From Croceibacterium_A sp966112795 (GTDB taxonomy: Bacteria > Pseudomonadota > Alphaproteobacteria > Sphingomonadales > Sphingomonadaceae): a stretch of DNA of 15,017 nt. A model generated the notes under the pieces. The model had not been told where the DNA came from, did no database searches, and was given only the letters and a program-made list of their open reading frames with translations. The stretch lies in contig CBHWED010000060.1 of NCBI GenBank assembly GCA_966112795.1, forward strand, positions 1 to 15,017, given 5' to 3'. Positions 5,918 to 13,898 of this stretch are shown piece after piece; position 1 is the first letter of the stretch, and the number at the start of each line of letters is the position of its first letter. The translations under genes were made by a program, and so were the position numbers.

Positions 5918-7273
5918 CTAAGGCCTATCGGCCCGTGCCCCGTCGTCAACTGCGGCGAGCTGGGTCGTTCCGTCGCGGTGGTAGGGATCGTCGTGGAACG
6001 CGATCTGCCCGCCGCTGGGCAGCGTGGTCAGGTAGGTGATGTAGATCGGCACCATCTCGGGCAGCGGCTCGACCTGCTCGGGGCCGCCGCGCACGCGCGC
6101 CGGCAGCGGCGTGCCCATCAGCCAGCGGTGCATCTTGGCCGCGTCCTGCATCCGCACGCAGCCCGAGCTGAGCTGCCGCGCGTCGCGGTTCATCAGGTCC
6201 TTGTCGGGCGTGTCGTGCAGGTAGATCCCGTGCGGGTTGGGGAACTCGAACTTGACCTTGCCCATGAAGTTGCTGCCGCCGGGGAGCTGGCGCACATGGA
6301 CCTTGGCGCGGCCTTCGTGCACCGCGTGCCAATCGACCGTCGCCGGATCGACCAGCGGTGCGTCGTCGCGCCAGTCGGCGAGGACCTGGTAGCCGCCGCT
6401 GCGCAAGTAGCCGACGCCGCGCTTGAGCACGTTGTCGGCGATCGTCGTCTGCACGAGGTCGTCGGGGACCTGCCAGTAGGGGTTGAGGATCGCGTAGCGG
6501 ATGAACCCGGCCATCATCGGCGTCTGCAGCTCGGGCTTGCCGACGACCACGCGCATCGAATCGACCGGCTTGCCGTCCTCGTACATCCACAGCGTCGCGC
6601 TCGCCGCATCGACGAGGATGTGGCGCCCGCTCGGCATGGCCGGGATCGCGCGGATGCGCGCGAGATTGGTCGCCATCTGCCGGCGCTGGTTCTCGGAGAA
6701 GCGAATGTCCTCCATCGCATCGCGCAGCGGCGCGTAGAGCGGATGCATCCAGCGCATCTCGGCGACGTAGTCCTCGAGTCCGTCGGCCGAGGCGGCCGCG
6801 GCCTCGAGCGCGGCGCGCGTGGTCGGCACGACCGGCGCAAGCGCGGCGCTCTCGTAGATCATCTGCTCGCGCCCGGCCGCGCGCATCGCCCGGACATAGG
6901 TGGCGAACGCGCTCGACAGCGCGACTTCGGCCTTGGCGACGTCCTCGGTGTCGCCGCGGCGCGCCTTGTCGACCTGCTTGGCCAGCTTGCTGAACTTGAG
7001 GGCCTCCGGATCGACGCCGTCGAACTGCGCAGTGCGCAGGTGGCTCATCAGCATCGCAGCCGCGCCCGACGGCCGACCGAATTCGTTGAGCCACAGCGGC
7101 CGGTTGCCGCGGGCCGCGTAGAACGCGCGCAAGTCGTTGCCGGCGCGGTCGGCGATTTCGCGCTGGAGGCCCGAGGACTGGCTGGTCGCCTGCCCGCGGC
7201 CTTGTGCCAGGGCGGCCTGGGGCAGCGACGCGCACAGCGCCGCCGCCAGGACCGGACCCATCAAACGGAGCAT
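5918..7273 (-). CDS. Periplasmic L,D-transpeptidase, YcbB/LdtD type
   Basis: A 451-residue secreted enzyme that forms 3-3 crosslinks in peptidoglycan or attaches proteins to it. The signal peptide is about residues 1-23, with cleavage after ALA. Residues about 40-210 match the L,D-transpeptidase scaffold domain (FYAARGNRPLWLNEFGRP, LRTAQFDGVDPEAL). The YkuD catalytic domain follows at about 210-400, with His348 and His353 in HGIYLHDTPDK and the nucleophile Cys372 in SSGCVRM. The long, two-domain form is that of YcbB/LdtD rather than the short ErfK type. I prefer ATG 7273 over the ATG at 7297 because AAGGGAG sits close upstream and the signal peptide then begins at once. It follows the glycine-zipper lipoprotein gene by 47 bp and precedes the aldo/keto reductase gene by 23 bp. 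Confidence 0.93.
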   Translation of the reverse strand: MLRLMGPVLAAALCASLPQAALAQGRGQATSQSSGLQREIADRAGNDLRAFYAARGNRPLWLNEFGRPSGAAAMLMSHLRTAQFDGVDPEALKFSKLAKQVDKARRGDTEDVAKAEVALSSAFATYVRAMRAAGREQMIYESAALAPVVPTTRAALEAAAASADGLEDYVAEMRWMHPLYAPLRDAMEDIRFSENQRRQMATNLARIRAIPAMPSGRHILVDAASATLWMYEDGKPVDSMRVVVGKPELQTPMMAGFIRYAILNPYWQVPDDLVQTTIADNVLKRGVGYLRSGGYQVLADWRDDAPLVDPATVDWHAVHEGRAKVHVRQLPGGSNFMGKVKFEFPNPHGIYLHDTPDKDLMNRDARQLSSGCVRMQDAAKMHRWLMGTPLPARVRGGPEQVEPLPEMVPIYITYLTTLPSGGQIAFHDDPYHRDGTTQLAAVDDGARADRP

Positions 7274-7320
7274 GTGCTCCCTTCTCGTGCTGCCCATGCT
7301 CCGCTCGATGGCCCCGGGGT

Positions 7321-7899
7321 TCAGCCGCGTTCGCCGGTATAGGCGACGTTGGTCGGTTGGACGACCGGGCTGCCGTAGTAGTACTGGCCTTCGCGGACAT
7401 AGCCGTCGACGCAGCCGTCATTGTTGGCGTCGGCCCAGACCGCGCCGGCAAGACCGCCGACCGCCGCGCCGATCACCGCGCCCTCGAGCACGCCGAGGCC
7501 GCCGATGAGCGCGCCCGCGCCGGCGCCTGCCGCGCCACCGACCGCCGCGCCGGTCGCCGCCGAACCGCCGACCGACGGACCGCAACGGGTGGCCGCAGCC
7601 TGCTGGTAAGAGCCGCTCGGCTCGCCTTCATAGTACTGGCCATTGTAGACATAGCCGTCGGCCACGCCGTCGTTGTTGCGGTCGGCCCAGACCGCGCCGG
7701 CAAGGCCGCCGACCGCGGCGCCGATGGCAGCCCCGGTGAGCAGGTCACCGCCGGCAATGGCGGCGACGCCCGCGCCGCCGGCAGCGCCGATCACGGCTCC
7801 GGTGCCGGCGCTGGCGAGCGTGTCGTTGTCGGCCGCGGTGGTGCACGCGGCGAGGGGCAGGGCGGCGACTGCCACCAGCGAAAGTACGGCTCTCTTCAT
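7321..7899 (-). CDS. Glycine-zipper lipoprotein with duplicated module
   Basis: A 192-residue predicted lipoprotein. Residues 1-18 form a lipoprotein signal, with the lipobox LPLAAC and lipidated Cys19. Two glycine-zipper blocks follow. Residues 56-92 and 140-176 are near-identical modules 84 residues apart: G-A-x-IGAAVGGLAGAVWAD, then an N-N-D-G Asp/Asn loop and DGYV...GQYY. The loops D73-N75-D77-G78-D81 and D157-N159-D161-G162-D165 resemble calcium-binding repeats of the EF-hand/thrombospondin type-3 kind. Two extra cysteines (106 and 163) could pair. Glycine-zipper lipoproteins are often outer-membrane proteins; exact function is unknown. The ATG at 7899 has GGAG eight bases upstream; the in-frame sequence before it is not signal-like. 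Its neighbour, the L,D-transpeptidase, suggests an envelope role. Confidence 0.85.
   Translation of the reverse strand: MKRAVLSLVAVAALPLAACTTAADNDTLASAGTGAVIGAAGGAGVAAIAGGDLLTGAAIGAAVGGLAGAVWADRNNDGVADGYVYNGQYYEGEPSGSYQQAAATRCGPSVGGSAATGAAVGGAAGAGAGALIGGLGVLEGAVIGAAVGGLAGAVWADANNDGCVDGYVREGQYYYGSPVVQPTNVAYTGERG
7379..7475. repeat. Intragenic repeat copy 1 (partner 7631-7727)
   Basis: This segment aligns without gaps, at an offset of exactly 252 bases, to 7631-7727. By eye most bases match, including a long shared stretch around CGGCCCAGACCGCGCCGGCA. It encodes the repeated zipper-plus-Asp-loop module of the lipoprotein, so it is a within-gene duplication of 84 codons. Confidence 0.75.
7631..7727. 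repeat. Intragenic repeat copy 2 (partner 7379-7475)
   Basis: Second copy of the duplicated lipoprotein module. It is the N-terminal one in the protein because the gene is on the minus strand. Differences from the partner are mostly single bases, such as GCGGCG for CGCGCG-type changes and an Arg/Ala swap in the Asp loop. Confidence 0.75.
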
Positions 7900-8020
7900 G
7901 ATGCTTCTCCACCTCGAAGCCAGTGAGGGCGGCAGCACCGCCCATCCGGCGAACGGATTGGCCTCCCGAGCGTCCCAACGTGGATTGGCTGGTCAGGTTT
8001 CCGCCGAAATCAAAGTGGTA

Positions 8021-8038
8021 ATAATCCCCTAGGACTAT
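8021..8038. promoter_or_regulatory. Imperfect palindrome upstream of the lipoprotein gene
   Basis: ATAATCC (8021-8027) and GGACTAT (8032-8038) form an inverted repeat with six of seven pairs, separated by CCTA. It is one of the few AT-rich spots in the area. It lies about 120 bases before the lipoprotein start, in the 178-bp gap behind the TonB-like gene, and could be an operator. No known regulator is assigned. Confidence 0.3.
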
Positions 8039-8077
8039 CTGCGGCGAACTGCGCCTCTCGTGCGGCGGATGGTGGGA

Positions 8078-8758
8078 TCAGCGCGGCCGCCACGTGTAAT
8101 CGGTGCGCACTTCCCAATCGATCGCCCGCCCCGCGGCGTCGCGCGCGGGTGAGTAGCGAAACCGCTGCTCGATCAGGCGGCAGGTGGCCTCGTCGAGCGC
8201 GGCATAGCTGCTCGAGCGCAGCACGGTGCAGCGATCGACGCGGCCGTCGGTGCGGATGCGATAGCTGACCACGACCGTGCCGGCGGCGCCCGGAGGCGGG
8301 CGCGTGCGGCGGTAGTCGTCATTGGTCAGCGCCCCGGCAAGACGGACCGGCATCGTCGCCGCACCGCCGCCGTCGCCCGTGCCGGATCCACCCTGTCCGG
8401 TACCCGAACCAGCGCCCGTGCCCGACCCGCTGCCCGAGCCCGAGCCGGGATCGACCGACGGCGCGGCCGGGGTCGGCGAAGCGAGCACGATCGGCGGCTC
8501 GGGGGGCGAAGGGGCTTGGCGCTTGCCGCGGCTTGCCGGTGCCGGCGCGGCGGGCTTGGCGACCTTCTCCGGCGGCGGCGGGGGTGGAGGGGGCGGCGGC
8601 TCGCGCAGCGACACGGCTACCAGGGCTGGCGCGGGGGCCTCCGGCGGGGCCCCCGGGTTGCGCACGAGCAGCAACCCGGCGATCGCGAGCACGTGCACGC
8701 CGATCGCGCCGGCGAGCCCGAACGCGCGGTTGCGATCGTGAAGCAGCTCCGTGGCCAT
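8078..8758 (-). CDS. TonB-like energy transducer
   Basis: A 226-residue protein with the TonB plan. It has a short cytoplasmic start and one membrane helix at about residues 12-32 carrying His22, in the place of the conserved TonB transmembrane histidine. A run of ten prolines lies at 54-63, with a further Pro/Lys/Ala-rich stretch, a Gly/Ser/Thr-rich flexible linker at about 100-130, and a C-terminal TonB domain at about 140-226 (VVVSYRIRTDGRVDRCTVLRSS, FRYSPARD, TDYTWRPR). It would transmit proton-motive force from ExbB/ExbD to outer-membrane receptors, though neither exb genes nor a receptor is in the window. Two cysteines in the C-terminal domain could form a disulfide. The ATG at 8758 has AGGTGG three bases upstream, within a hairpin (8765-8781). 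It lies 65 bp behind lysC. Confidence 0.88.
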   Translation of the reverse strand: MATELLHDRNRAFGLAGAIGVHVLAIAGLLLVRNPGAPPEAPAPALVAVSLREPPPPPPPPPPEKVAKPAAPAPASRGKRQAPSPPEPPIVLASPTPAAPSVDPGSGSGSGSGTGAGSGTGQGGSGTGDGGGAATMPVRLAGALTNDDYRRTRPPPGAAGTVVVSYRIRTDGRVDRCTVLRSSSYAALDEATCRLIEQRFRYSPARDAAGRAIDWEVRTDYTWRPR

Positions 8759-8764
8759 CGTCCA

Positions 8765-8781
8765 CCTGCACTCCGTGCAGG
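8765..8781 (-). promoter_or_regulatory. Hairpin over the ribosome binding site of the TonB-like gene
   Basis: CCTGCACTCCGTGCAGG is a perfect 7-bp inverted repeat with a three-base loop. On the minus-strand mRNA the 3' arm overlaps the first bases of the AGGTGG ribosome binding site (8767-8762). When folded, the hairpin would therefore hide part of that site. It could equally be a protein-binding operator. Confidence 0.4.
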
Positions 8782-8823
8782 AGGAAACGGCCCGGGCGAG
8801 CGTGCGATCCTAGGAGGCGGCGC

Positions 8824-10092
<1,269 letters not shown>

Positions 10093-10142
10093 GAAATGCG
10101 CTCCTGCTGGTTTCGAGTTCCGCGCGCTGTTAGGGGGGAGGC

Positions 10143-10880
10143 ATGCCCGATGCAACTGTCGCAAATGCAACCATCCGGCCCGAGGAAGCGGCCCATTTCG
10201 CCGCCTTGGCCAAGGACTGGTGGGACCCGAAGGGGAGCTCGGCGATGCTGCACCGGTTGAACCCGGTGCGGCTCGGGTTCATTCGCGAGGCGATCGACCT
10301 CCACTGGGGCGGCGATGTCACGGGCATGCGGCCGCTCGCGGGCAAGGCGGCGCTCGACGTCGGCTGCGGCGCGGGGCTGCTGTGCGAACCGCTTGCGCGG
10401 CTCGGCGCCGAAGTCACCGGGGTCGACGCGGCTCCCGCGAACGTCGAGGCGGCCGCGCATCACAGCGAGCGCGCCGGGCTCGATATTCGCTACGTCGCCG
10501 GCGAGCTGGGCACGCTCGGGCTCGGCGGGTTCGACCTCGTCACCTCGCTCGAGGTGCTCGAGCATGTCGCCGACAAGCCCGCGTTCGTTGCCGAGCTGGC
10601 GCGACATCTCGTTGCCGACGGGCTCATGGTGCTGTCGACTCCCAACCGCACCGCGCAGTCGCGCCTGCTGCTGGTCGGTGCTGCCGAGGCGCTGGGCCAG
10701 GTGCCCAAGGGCACGCATCACTGGGACGACTTCGTCACCCCCGACGACTTGCGCGAGCCGCTCGCCGAGGCGGGCCTGGCGATGGGCGAGCCGCGCGGGA
10801 TCGCCTGGTCGCCGCTGAAGGGCCTGCACCTCTCGAGCGACCTGTCGCTCAACTACATCGTCACGGCCCGCAAGGCTTAG
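10143..10880 (+). CDS. ubiG: Ubiquinone biosynthesis O-methyltransferase UbiG
   Basis: A 245-residue SAM-dependent methyltransferase performing both O-methylations of ubiquinone synthesis. It has the UbiG-specific N-terminal block AAHFAALAKDWWDPKGSSAMLHRLNPVR (about 16-43). SAM motif I is LDVGCGAGLL (71-80), the acidic GVDAAPANVEAA follows, and the post-I block is FDLVTSLEVLEHVADK. TPNRT and GTHHWDDFVTPDDL follow, and the C-terminus SLNYIVTARKA is that of the family. The ATG at 10143 has a purine-rich GGGGGGAGG directly before it. It is divergent from lysC. Its TAG stop overlaps the TAA stop of the kinase gene on the other strand. Confidence 0.97.
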   Translation: MPDATVANATIRPEEAAHFAALAKDWWDPKGSSAMLHRLNPVRLGFIREAIDLHWGGDVTGMRPLAGKAALDVGCGAGLLCEPLARLGAEVTGVDAAPANVEAAAHHSERAGLDIRYVAGELGTLGLGGFDLVTSLEVLEHVADKPAFVAELARHLVADGLMVLSTPNRTAQSRLLLVGAAEALGQVPKGTHHWDDFVTPDDLREPLAEAGLAMGEPRGIAWSPLKGLHLSSDLSLNYIVTARKA

Positions 10881-11383
10881 AGCAGCGCTGCGATCGCCGC
10901 GGCGGCCGCGCGCTCACGCTCGGCCCAGTCGCCGCCGATCCGCCGATAGGAGACGCCGGTCCGCACGAGCATGTCCTCGGCGAGCGCGGCAAAGCGGGCG
11001 CGTTCGGCTTCGGTCCCGAACAGGCGGGTGCCGTCGGCCTCCCACGGCACGTCGGGCGAGAACAGCAGGTAGTGCTCGGCCTTTTCGTAGCCGAGCAGCA
11101 CGTCGGGCACTGTGCCGAACAGCATCTCGGCCCAGGCGGCGGTCATCAGCGGGTCGGTGTCGAGCAGCAGCAGTGGCAGGCGTAAGGCAGCCGCTGCGCG
11201 CATCAGCCGGTCTTGCTCGCGGGCGATCGCGAGGAGGTCGGCCATGGTGAAGTCGGTGCCGTGGGTTTCGGCGTAAGCCCGCCCGTATTCGTCGACCACC
11301 GGGCAGGCGAAGCGCGCCGCGAGCTTCGGTGCGAGGGTCGATTTGCCAGTGCTTTCCGCCCCGTGCAGGCAGACGCGGATCAC
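10877..11383 (-). CDS. NadR-like ribosylnicotinamide kinase
   Basis: A 168-residue P-loop protein resembling the C-terminal ribosylnicotinamide kinase domain of NadR. Its Walker A is GAESTGKST (residues 8-16), followed by VVDEYGRAYAE and LLLLDTDPLMTAAW, as in NadR-type kinases. It would phosphorylate nicotinamide riboside to nicotinamide mononucleotide. The start is GTG at 11383, which overlaps the pnuC stop as GTGA (11380-11383), indicating translational coupling. The open frame continues upstream, but that part is the antiparallel-frame shadow of pnuC. Linkage to the transporter PnuC supports the substrate. No NadR regulator or adenylyltransferase domain is present. The stop overlaps that of ubiG, convergently. 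Confidence 0.88.
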   Translation of the reverse strand: MIRVCLHGAESTGKSTLAPKLAARFACPVVDEYGRAYAETHGTDFTMADLLAIAREQDRLMRAAAALRLPLLLLDTDPLMTAAWAEMLFGTVPDVLLGYEKAEHYLLFSPDVPWEADGTRLFGTEAERARFAALAEDMLVRTGVSYRRIGGDWAERERAAAAAIAALL

Positions 11384-11979
11384 GCGCGCGCCGCGGCCCG
11401 CGCGCGCTGTTCCGCGGTGATCCATTCGCGCAGGCCGATCAGCGACAGCACGAGGAAGCCGCCGTAGAGCCCGGCCGTCGGGTAGAGCCCGCGGTTGATG
11501 TAGAGCGCGATCGACGCGACATCGATGGCGATCCAGATCAGCCAGTTCTCGATCCGGCGGAAGCCGAGCAGGATCTGCGCTGCGACGCTGGCCCCGGCGA
11601 TCGCCGAATCCGCATAGGGCAGCACGGCGTTGGTGAAGCGGTAGAGCACCCAGCCGAGATTGACGCTCACCGCGGCGGTGACCATCAGCCACACCGCCCG
11701 GCTCGGCCAGTCGAGCCAGCGCACCGGGACCCGGTTGTCCTCGCCGCCCACCCGGATCCACATCCACCAGCCCCACGCCTGCGCGAGGATGAAGAACACC
11801 TGCAGCCCGGCCTCGGCGTAGAGCCGCTCTTCGTAGAACACGAAGATGTAGAGCGCGACCATGGCGATGCCGAACGGGAAGTTCCACACGCTGCGGAAGA
11901 TCAGCAGGCTGATGTTGATCACCCCGAGCGTCGCCGCGATCCATTCGACGATGAGCAATGTCTGACTGTCGAGAATCAT
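11380..11979 (-). CDS. pnuC: Nicotinamide riboside transporter PnuC
   Basis: A 199-residue membrane protein of the PnuC family, which brings in nicotinamide riboside (or thiamine in the PnuT branch) by facilitated diffusion and metabolic trapping. Several hydrophobic helices are visible from residue 7 on. The family's Trp-rich signature appears as WNFPFGIAMVALYIFVFYEE, then AQAWGWWMW, and RRIENWLIWIAIDVASIALYI. The coupled downstream kinase favours nicotinamide riboside over thiamine as substrate. I chose ATG 11979 because the protein similarity starts there; GGAG is immediately adjacent and GGGGAGG is about 11 bases upstream, so the ribosome site is not ideal. The leader (11980-12153) contains three hairpins. 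Confidence 0.93.
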   Translation of the reverse strand: MILDSQTLLIVEWIAATLGVINISLLIFRSVWNFPFGIAMVALYIFVFYEERLYAEAGLQVFFILAQAWGWWMWIRVGGEDNRVPVRWLDWPSRAVWLMVTAAVSVNLGWVLYRFTNAVLPYADSAIAGASVAAQILLGFRRIENWLIWIAIDVASIALYINRGLYPTAGLYGGFLVLSLIGLREWITAEQRARAAARA

Positions 11980-11999
11980 CTCCAGCGCTGCCTCCCCAT

Positions 12000-12062
12000 G
12001 CCGGCACCGAAGCCGGCCAGCACGCCCCCTTGCGTGCTCAACCCCCGGGGCGCTGCCAGCGC
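12000..12062 (-). promoter_or_regulatory. Three-hairpin leader of pnuC
   Basis: In the 174-bp gap before pnuC three perfect stems follow one another. They are GCCGGC 12000-12005 with 12012-12017; AGCACGC 12019-12025 with GCGTGCT 12032-12038; and GCGCT 12050-12054 with AGCGC 12058-12062. A near repeat of GGCAGCGC occurs both in the third stem and next to the pnuC start. It could therefore pair alternatively and affect ribosome access. No TPP-riboswitch or other known riboswitch core was seen. Confidence 0.35.
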
Positions 12063-12153
12063 GAGGATCGCCCTCGTTCGCGCGCAACGCCGTGCGGAGT
12101 CGATATCCGGCTTGGCGGCTTCGCTCAAGTCAGGGAAGACGGGCCGAAAGCGG

Positions 12154-13170
12154 CTATCGCCCGAGCGCCGCCGCGGCTTCGGCCGGATTGTCGGTGAAGA
12201 CCCCGTCGACGCCTGCCGCGGCGAGGAGGCGCCACAGCGCGGCGTAGTCGCCGATGGCGGCCGGATCATCGCCACGGTGCAAGGCCGGCGGGAGAAAGGC
12301 GTTCTCCCGGCGCAAGGTCCAGGCATGGACCTGCAGGCCAGCCTGGTGCGCCGCCGCCGTCAGGCCGGTGGCCGTGCCGTCGGGCTCGAGGATCAGCGCG
12401 ATCTCGGCGCCGAGGCCGTCGGCATAGGCGGCGATCGCCGGGAGCGTACCGGGTTCGAGCATCGCCGCGTACGTCAGCCCGGGCTTGTCCGCCGGGCCGC
12501 CGTCGGCCGAGACGAGCTGGATCAGCCGCAGCTCGGTCAGCCGCTTGAGGCGGACCAGCGGGCCGACCTCGAAGCACTGGATGAACACCGGCTCGTCGGC
12601 GCCGCGATAACCGGCTGCGTGCAGCTGCGCGACCAGCAGCGCGACGACGTCGTGGCCGTGCTCGGCCATGAACGAGGGATGCTTGAGCTCCGGATAGATC
12701 CCGATCCGCCGTCCGGTCTCGGCCTCTTTGGCCCGCACCAGAGCGATGACTTCGGCCAACGTCGGGATCGTGAACAGCCCGTCGAAGCGCGTGTTGGCCA
12801 CGCGGATCTGCGGCAGTCGCTCCCTGGCACGCAGCGTGCGCAGCTCGGCGAGGGTGAAATCTTCGACAAACCAGCCGGTGACTTCGGCACCGTCGATGGT
12901 CTTCGTCGTCCTGCGGGCGGCGAACTCCGGATGATCGGCCACGTCGGTCGTCCCCGATATCTCGTTCTCGTGCCGCGCGACGAGCACGCCGTCGCTGGTC
13001 ACCACGAGGTCTGGCTCGACGAAGTCGGCGCCTTGGTCGATCGCGCGCTCGTACGACGCGAGCGTGTGCTCGGGCCGTTCGCCGCTGGCGCCGCGATGGG
13101 CGATGACGATCTGGGCATGAACGGGCATGGCGAGCATCAGCGCCAATACCGCCGCGAACCATTTCAGCAA
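12154..13170 (-). CDS. Secreted glycerophosphodiester phosphodiesterase
   Basis: A 338-residue exported GDPD-family enzyme, which hydrolyses glycerophosphodiesters to glycerol-3-phosphate plus an alcohol, a phospholipid-scavenging step. The signal peptide is residues 1-19, with cleavage after VHA. The catalytic and calcium-binding signature is IAHRGASGERPEHT (His25, Arg26), then VEPDLV (Glu52, Asp54) and RHE (His67). PEHT rather than PENT is as in periplasmic GlpQ. Further family blocks are IYPELKHPSF, FIQCFE and the C-terminal VDGVFTDNPAEAAA. The start is TTG at 13170: GGAG lies seven bases upstream and it gives a full signal peptide, while the next ATG would leave too short a leader. It stands 69 bp behind the YffB-like gene on the same strand. 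Confidence 0.93.
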   Translation of the reverse strand: MLKWFAAVLALMLAMPVHAQIVIAHRGASGERPEHTLASYERAIDQGADFVEPDLVVTSDGVLVARHENEISGTTDVADHPEFAARRTTKTIDGAEVTGWFVEDFTLAELRTLRARERLPQIRVANTRFDGLFTIPTLAEVIALVRAKEAETGRRIGIYPELKHPSFMAEHGHDVVALLVAQLHAAGYRGADEPVFIQCFEVGPLVRLKRLTELRLIQLVSADGGPADKPGLTYAAMLEPGTLPAIAAYADGLGAEIALILEPDGTATGLTAAAHQAGLQVHAWTLRRENAFLPPALHRGDDPAAIGDYAALWRLLAAAGVDGVFTDNPAEAAAALGR

Positions 13171-13239
13171 AGCACCGCTCCGTCTCGAACCCCGGCCCCT
13201 TTCAACCGGTTCGATGACGGTACCGTGGCAGCGAACGGA

Positions 13240-13587
13240 TCAGCCGAGCGCGGCTTCCCATTCGCCGGGGACGAAGCCGACCAGCAGGCCGCCTGGATGC
13301 TCGACCACCGGGCGCTTGATCAGCGACGGGCTGGCCTGCATCAACCGGATCGCCTTGGCGCGATCGATATCCGCCTTGTCGGCGTCAGACAGCGCGCGGA
13401 AGGTCGTACCGCGGCGGTTGAGCAGCGCTTCCCAGCCGACGGCATCGCTCCACACGGCGAGCTTCGCCGGATCAGCGCCTTCCTTCTTGTAGTCGTGGAA
13501 CACGTACGCGATGCCCTGGGCCTCGAGCCAGGTGCGGGCCTTCTTGACCGTGTCGCAATTGGGGATGCCGTAGACGGCGATGGTCAT
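13240..13587 (-). CDS. YffB/Spx/ArsC-family thioredoxin-fold protein
   Basis: A 115-residue member of the ArsC/Spx/YffB family. The start MTIAVYGIPNCDTVKKARTW, with single Cys11, matches YffB. So do YVFHDYKKEG, GWEALLNRRGTT and IKRPVV with the conserved Arg. YffB-like proteins have an arsenate-reductase fold and glutathione-linked thiol chemistry, but arsenate reduction is not established for them, so I do not call it an arsenate reductase. The ATG at 13587 overlaps the stop of the upstream ABM-domain gene as ATGA. It is the last gene of the yebC-ruvC-ABM-yffB chain. Confidence 0.9.
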   Translation of the reverse strand: MTIAVYGIPNCDTVKKARTWLEAQGIAYVFHDYKKEGADPAKLAVWSDAVGWEALLNRRGTTFRALSDADKADIDRAKAIRLMQASPSLIKRPVVEHPGGLLVGFVPGEWEAALG

Positions 13588-13898
13588 TGCTGGTCCTCGT
13601 GACGGAATTCGTGGGTGCGCGGGTTGTCGCAGGTGAACAGCGTGTAGCTTTCGTAATAGGCCGCGCGGCCGCGGCCCTGCACTTCGGCGTGCTCGGCGAC
13701 CCGGCGCCAGGCGCGGGCGGCGGCTTCGTCGGTCCATTCGGACAGCGCGACCACCTCGCCGTCGTCGGCGACATAGCTCTTGAACGTCAGGAAGCCGGAT
13801 TGCGCCCGTGCCAGCGCGACCATTCGGTCGGCGTCTGCCTCGTACGCAGCGTAGTCGATGTCGGCGCGCTTGCGGTTGCGGAACACGACCAGGAACAT
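13584..13898 (-). CDS. Antibiotic biosynthesis monooxygenase (ABM) domain protein
   Basis: A 104-residue ABM-like, dimeric alpha/beta-barrel protein. The start MFLVVFRNRKR, the block MVALARAQSGFLTFKSYVADD and ALSEWTDEAAARAWR are typical of the family; the end is TLFTCDNPRTHEFRHED. Members include small quinone or aromatic monooxygenases, haem-binding proteins and many of unknown role, so substrate is open. The ATG at 13898 shares its A with the ruvC stop (TGATG), and GGAGG lies about nine bases upstream. Its own stop overlaps the next start as ATGA. Both junctions suggest coupled translation. Confidence 0.87.
   Translation of the reverse strand: MFLVVFRNRKRADIDYAAYEADADRMVALARAQSGFLTFKSYVADDGEVVALSEWTDEAAARAWRRVAEHAEVQGRGRAAYYESYTLFTCDNPRTHEFRHEDQQ

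Noticed and set aside
5885..7342. 485-codon plus-strand frame opposite the L,D-transpeptidase
   Set aside because: Shadow frame; the minus strand has a signal peptide and the SSGCVRM active site.
7955..7989. GGATTGGC repeated twice (7955-7962 and 7982-7989)
   Set aside because: Only 8 bases at a 27-base spacing, with no symmetry; too weak to call an operator.
8395..8600. Repetitive GC-rich tract that looks like a short tandem-repeat array
   Set aside because: It encodes the Pro run and Gly/Ser linker of the TonB-like protein; the unit is not constant and has no spacer pattern, so it is not a CRISPR or satellite.
11980..12153. TPP riboswitch upstream of pnuC
   Set aside because: The conserved CTGAGA and ACCCTTGAACCTGATC-type blocks are absent, and the linked kinase points to nicotinamide riboside.
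13185..13214. TCGAACC/GGTTCGA inverted repeat with inner AACCGGTT before the phosphodiesterase gene
   Set aside because: The loop is 16 bases and there is no T-tract, so a terminator call is not supported; the short palindrome could be chance.
11329..13602. 757-codon plus-strand open frame across pnuC, the phosphodiesterase and the YffB-like gene
   Set aside because: It crosses four good minus-strand genes and their junctions, and has no recognisable domain.
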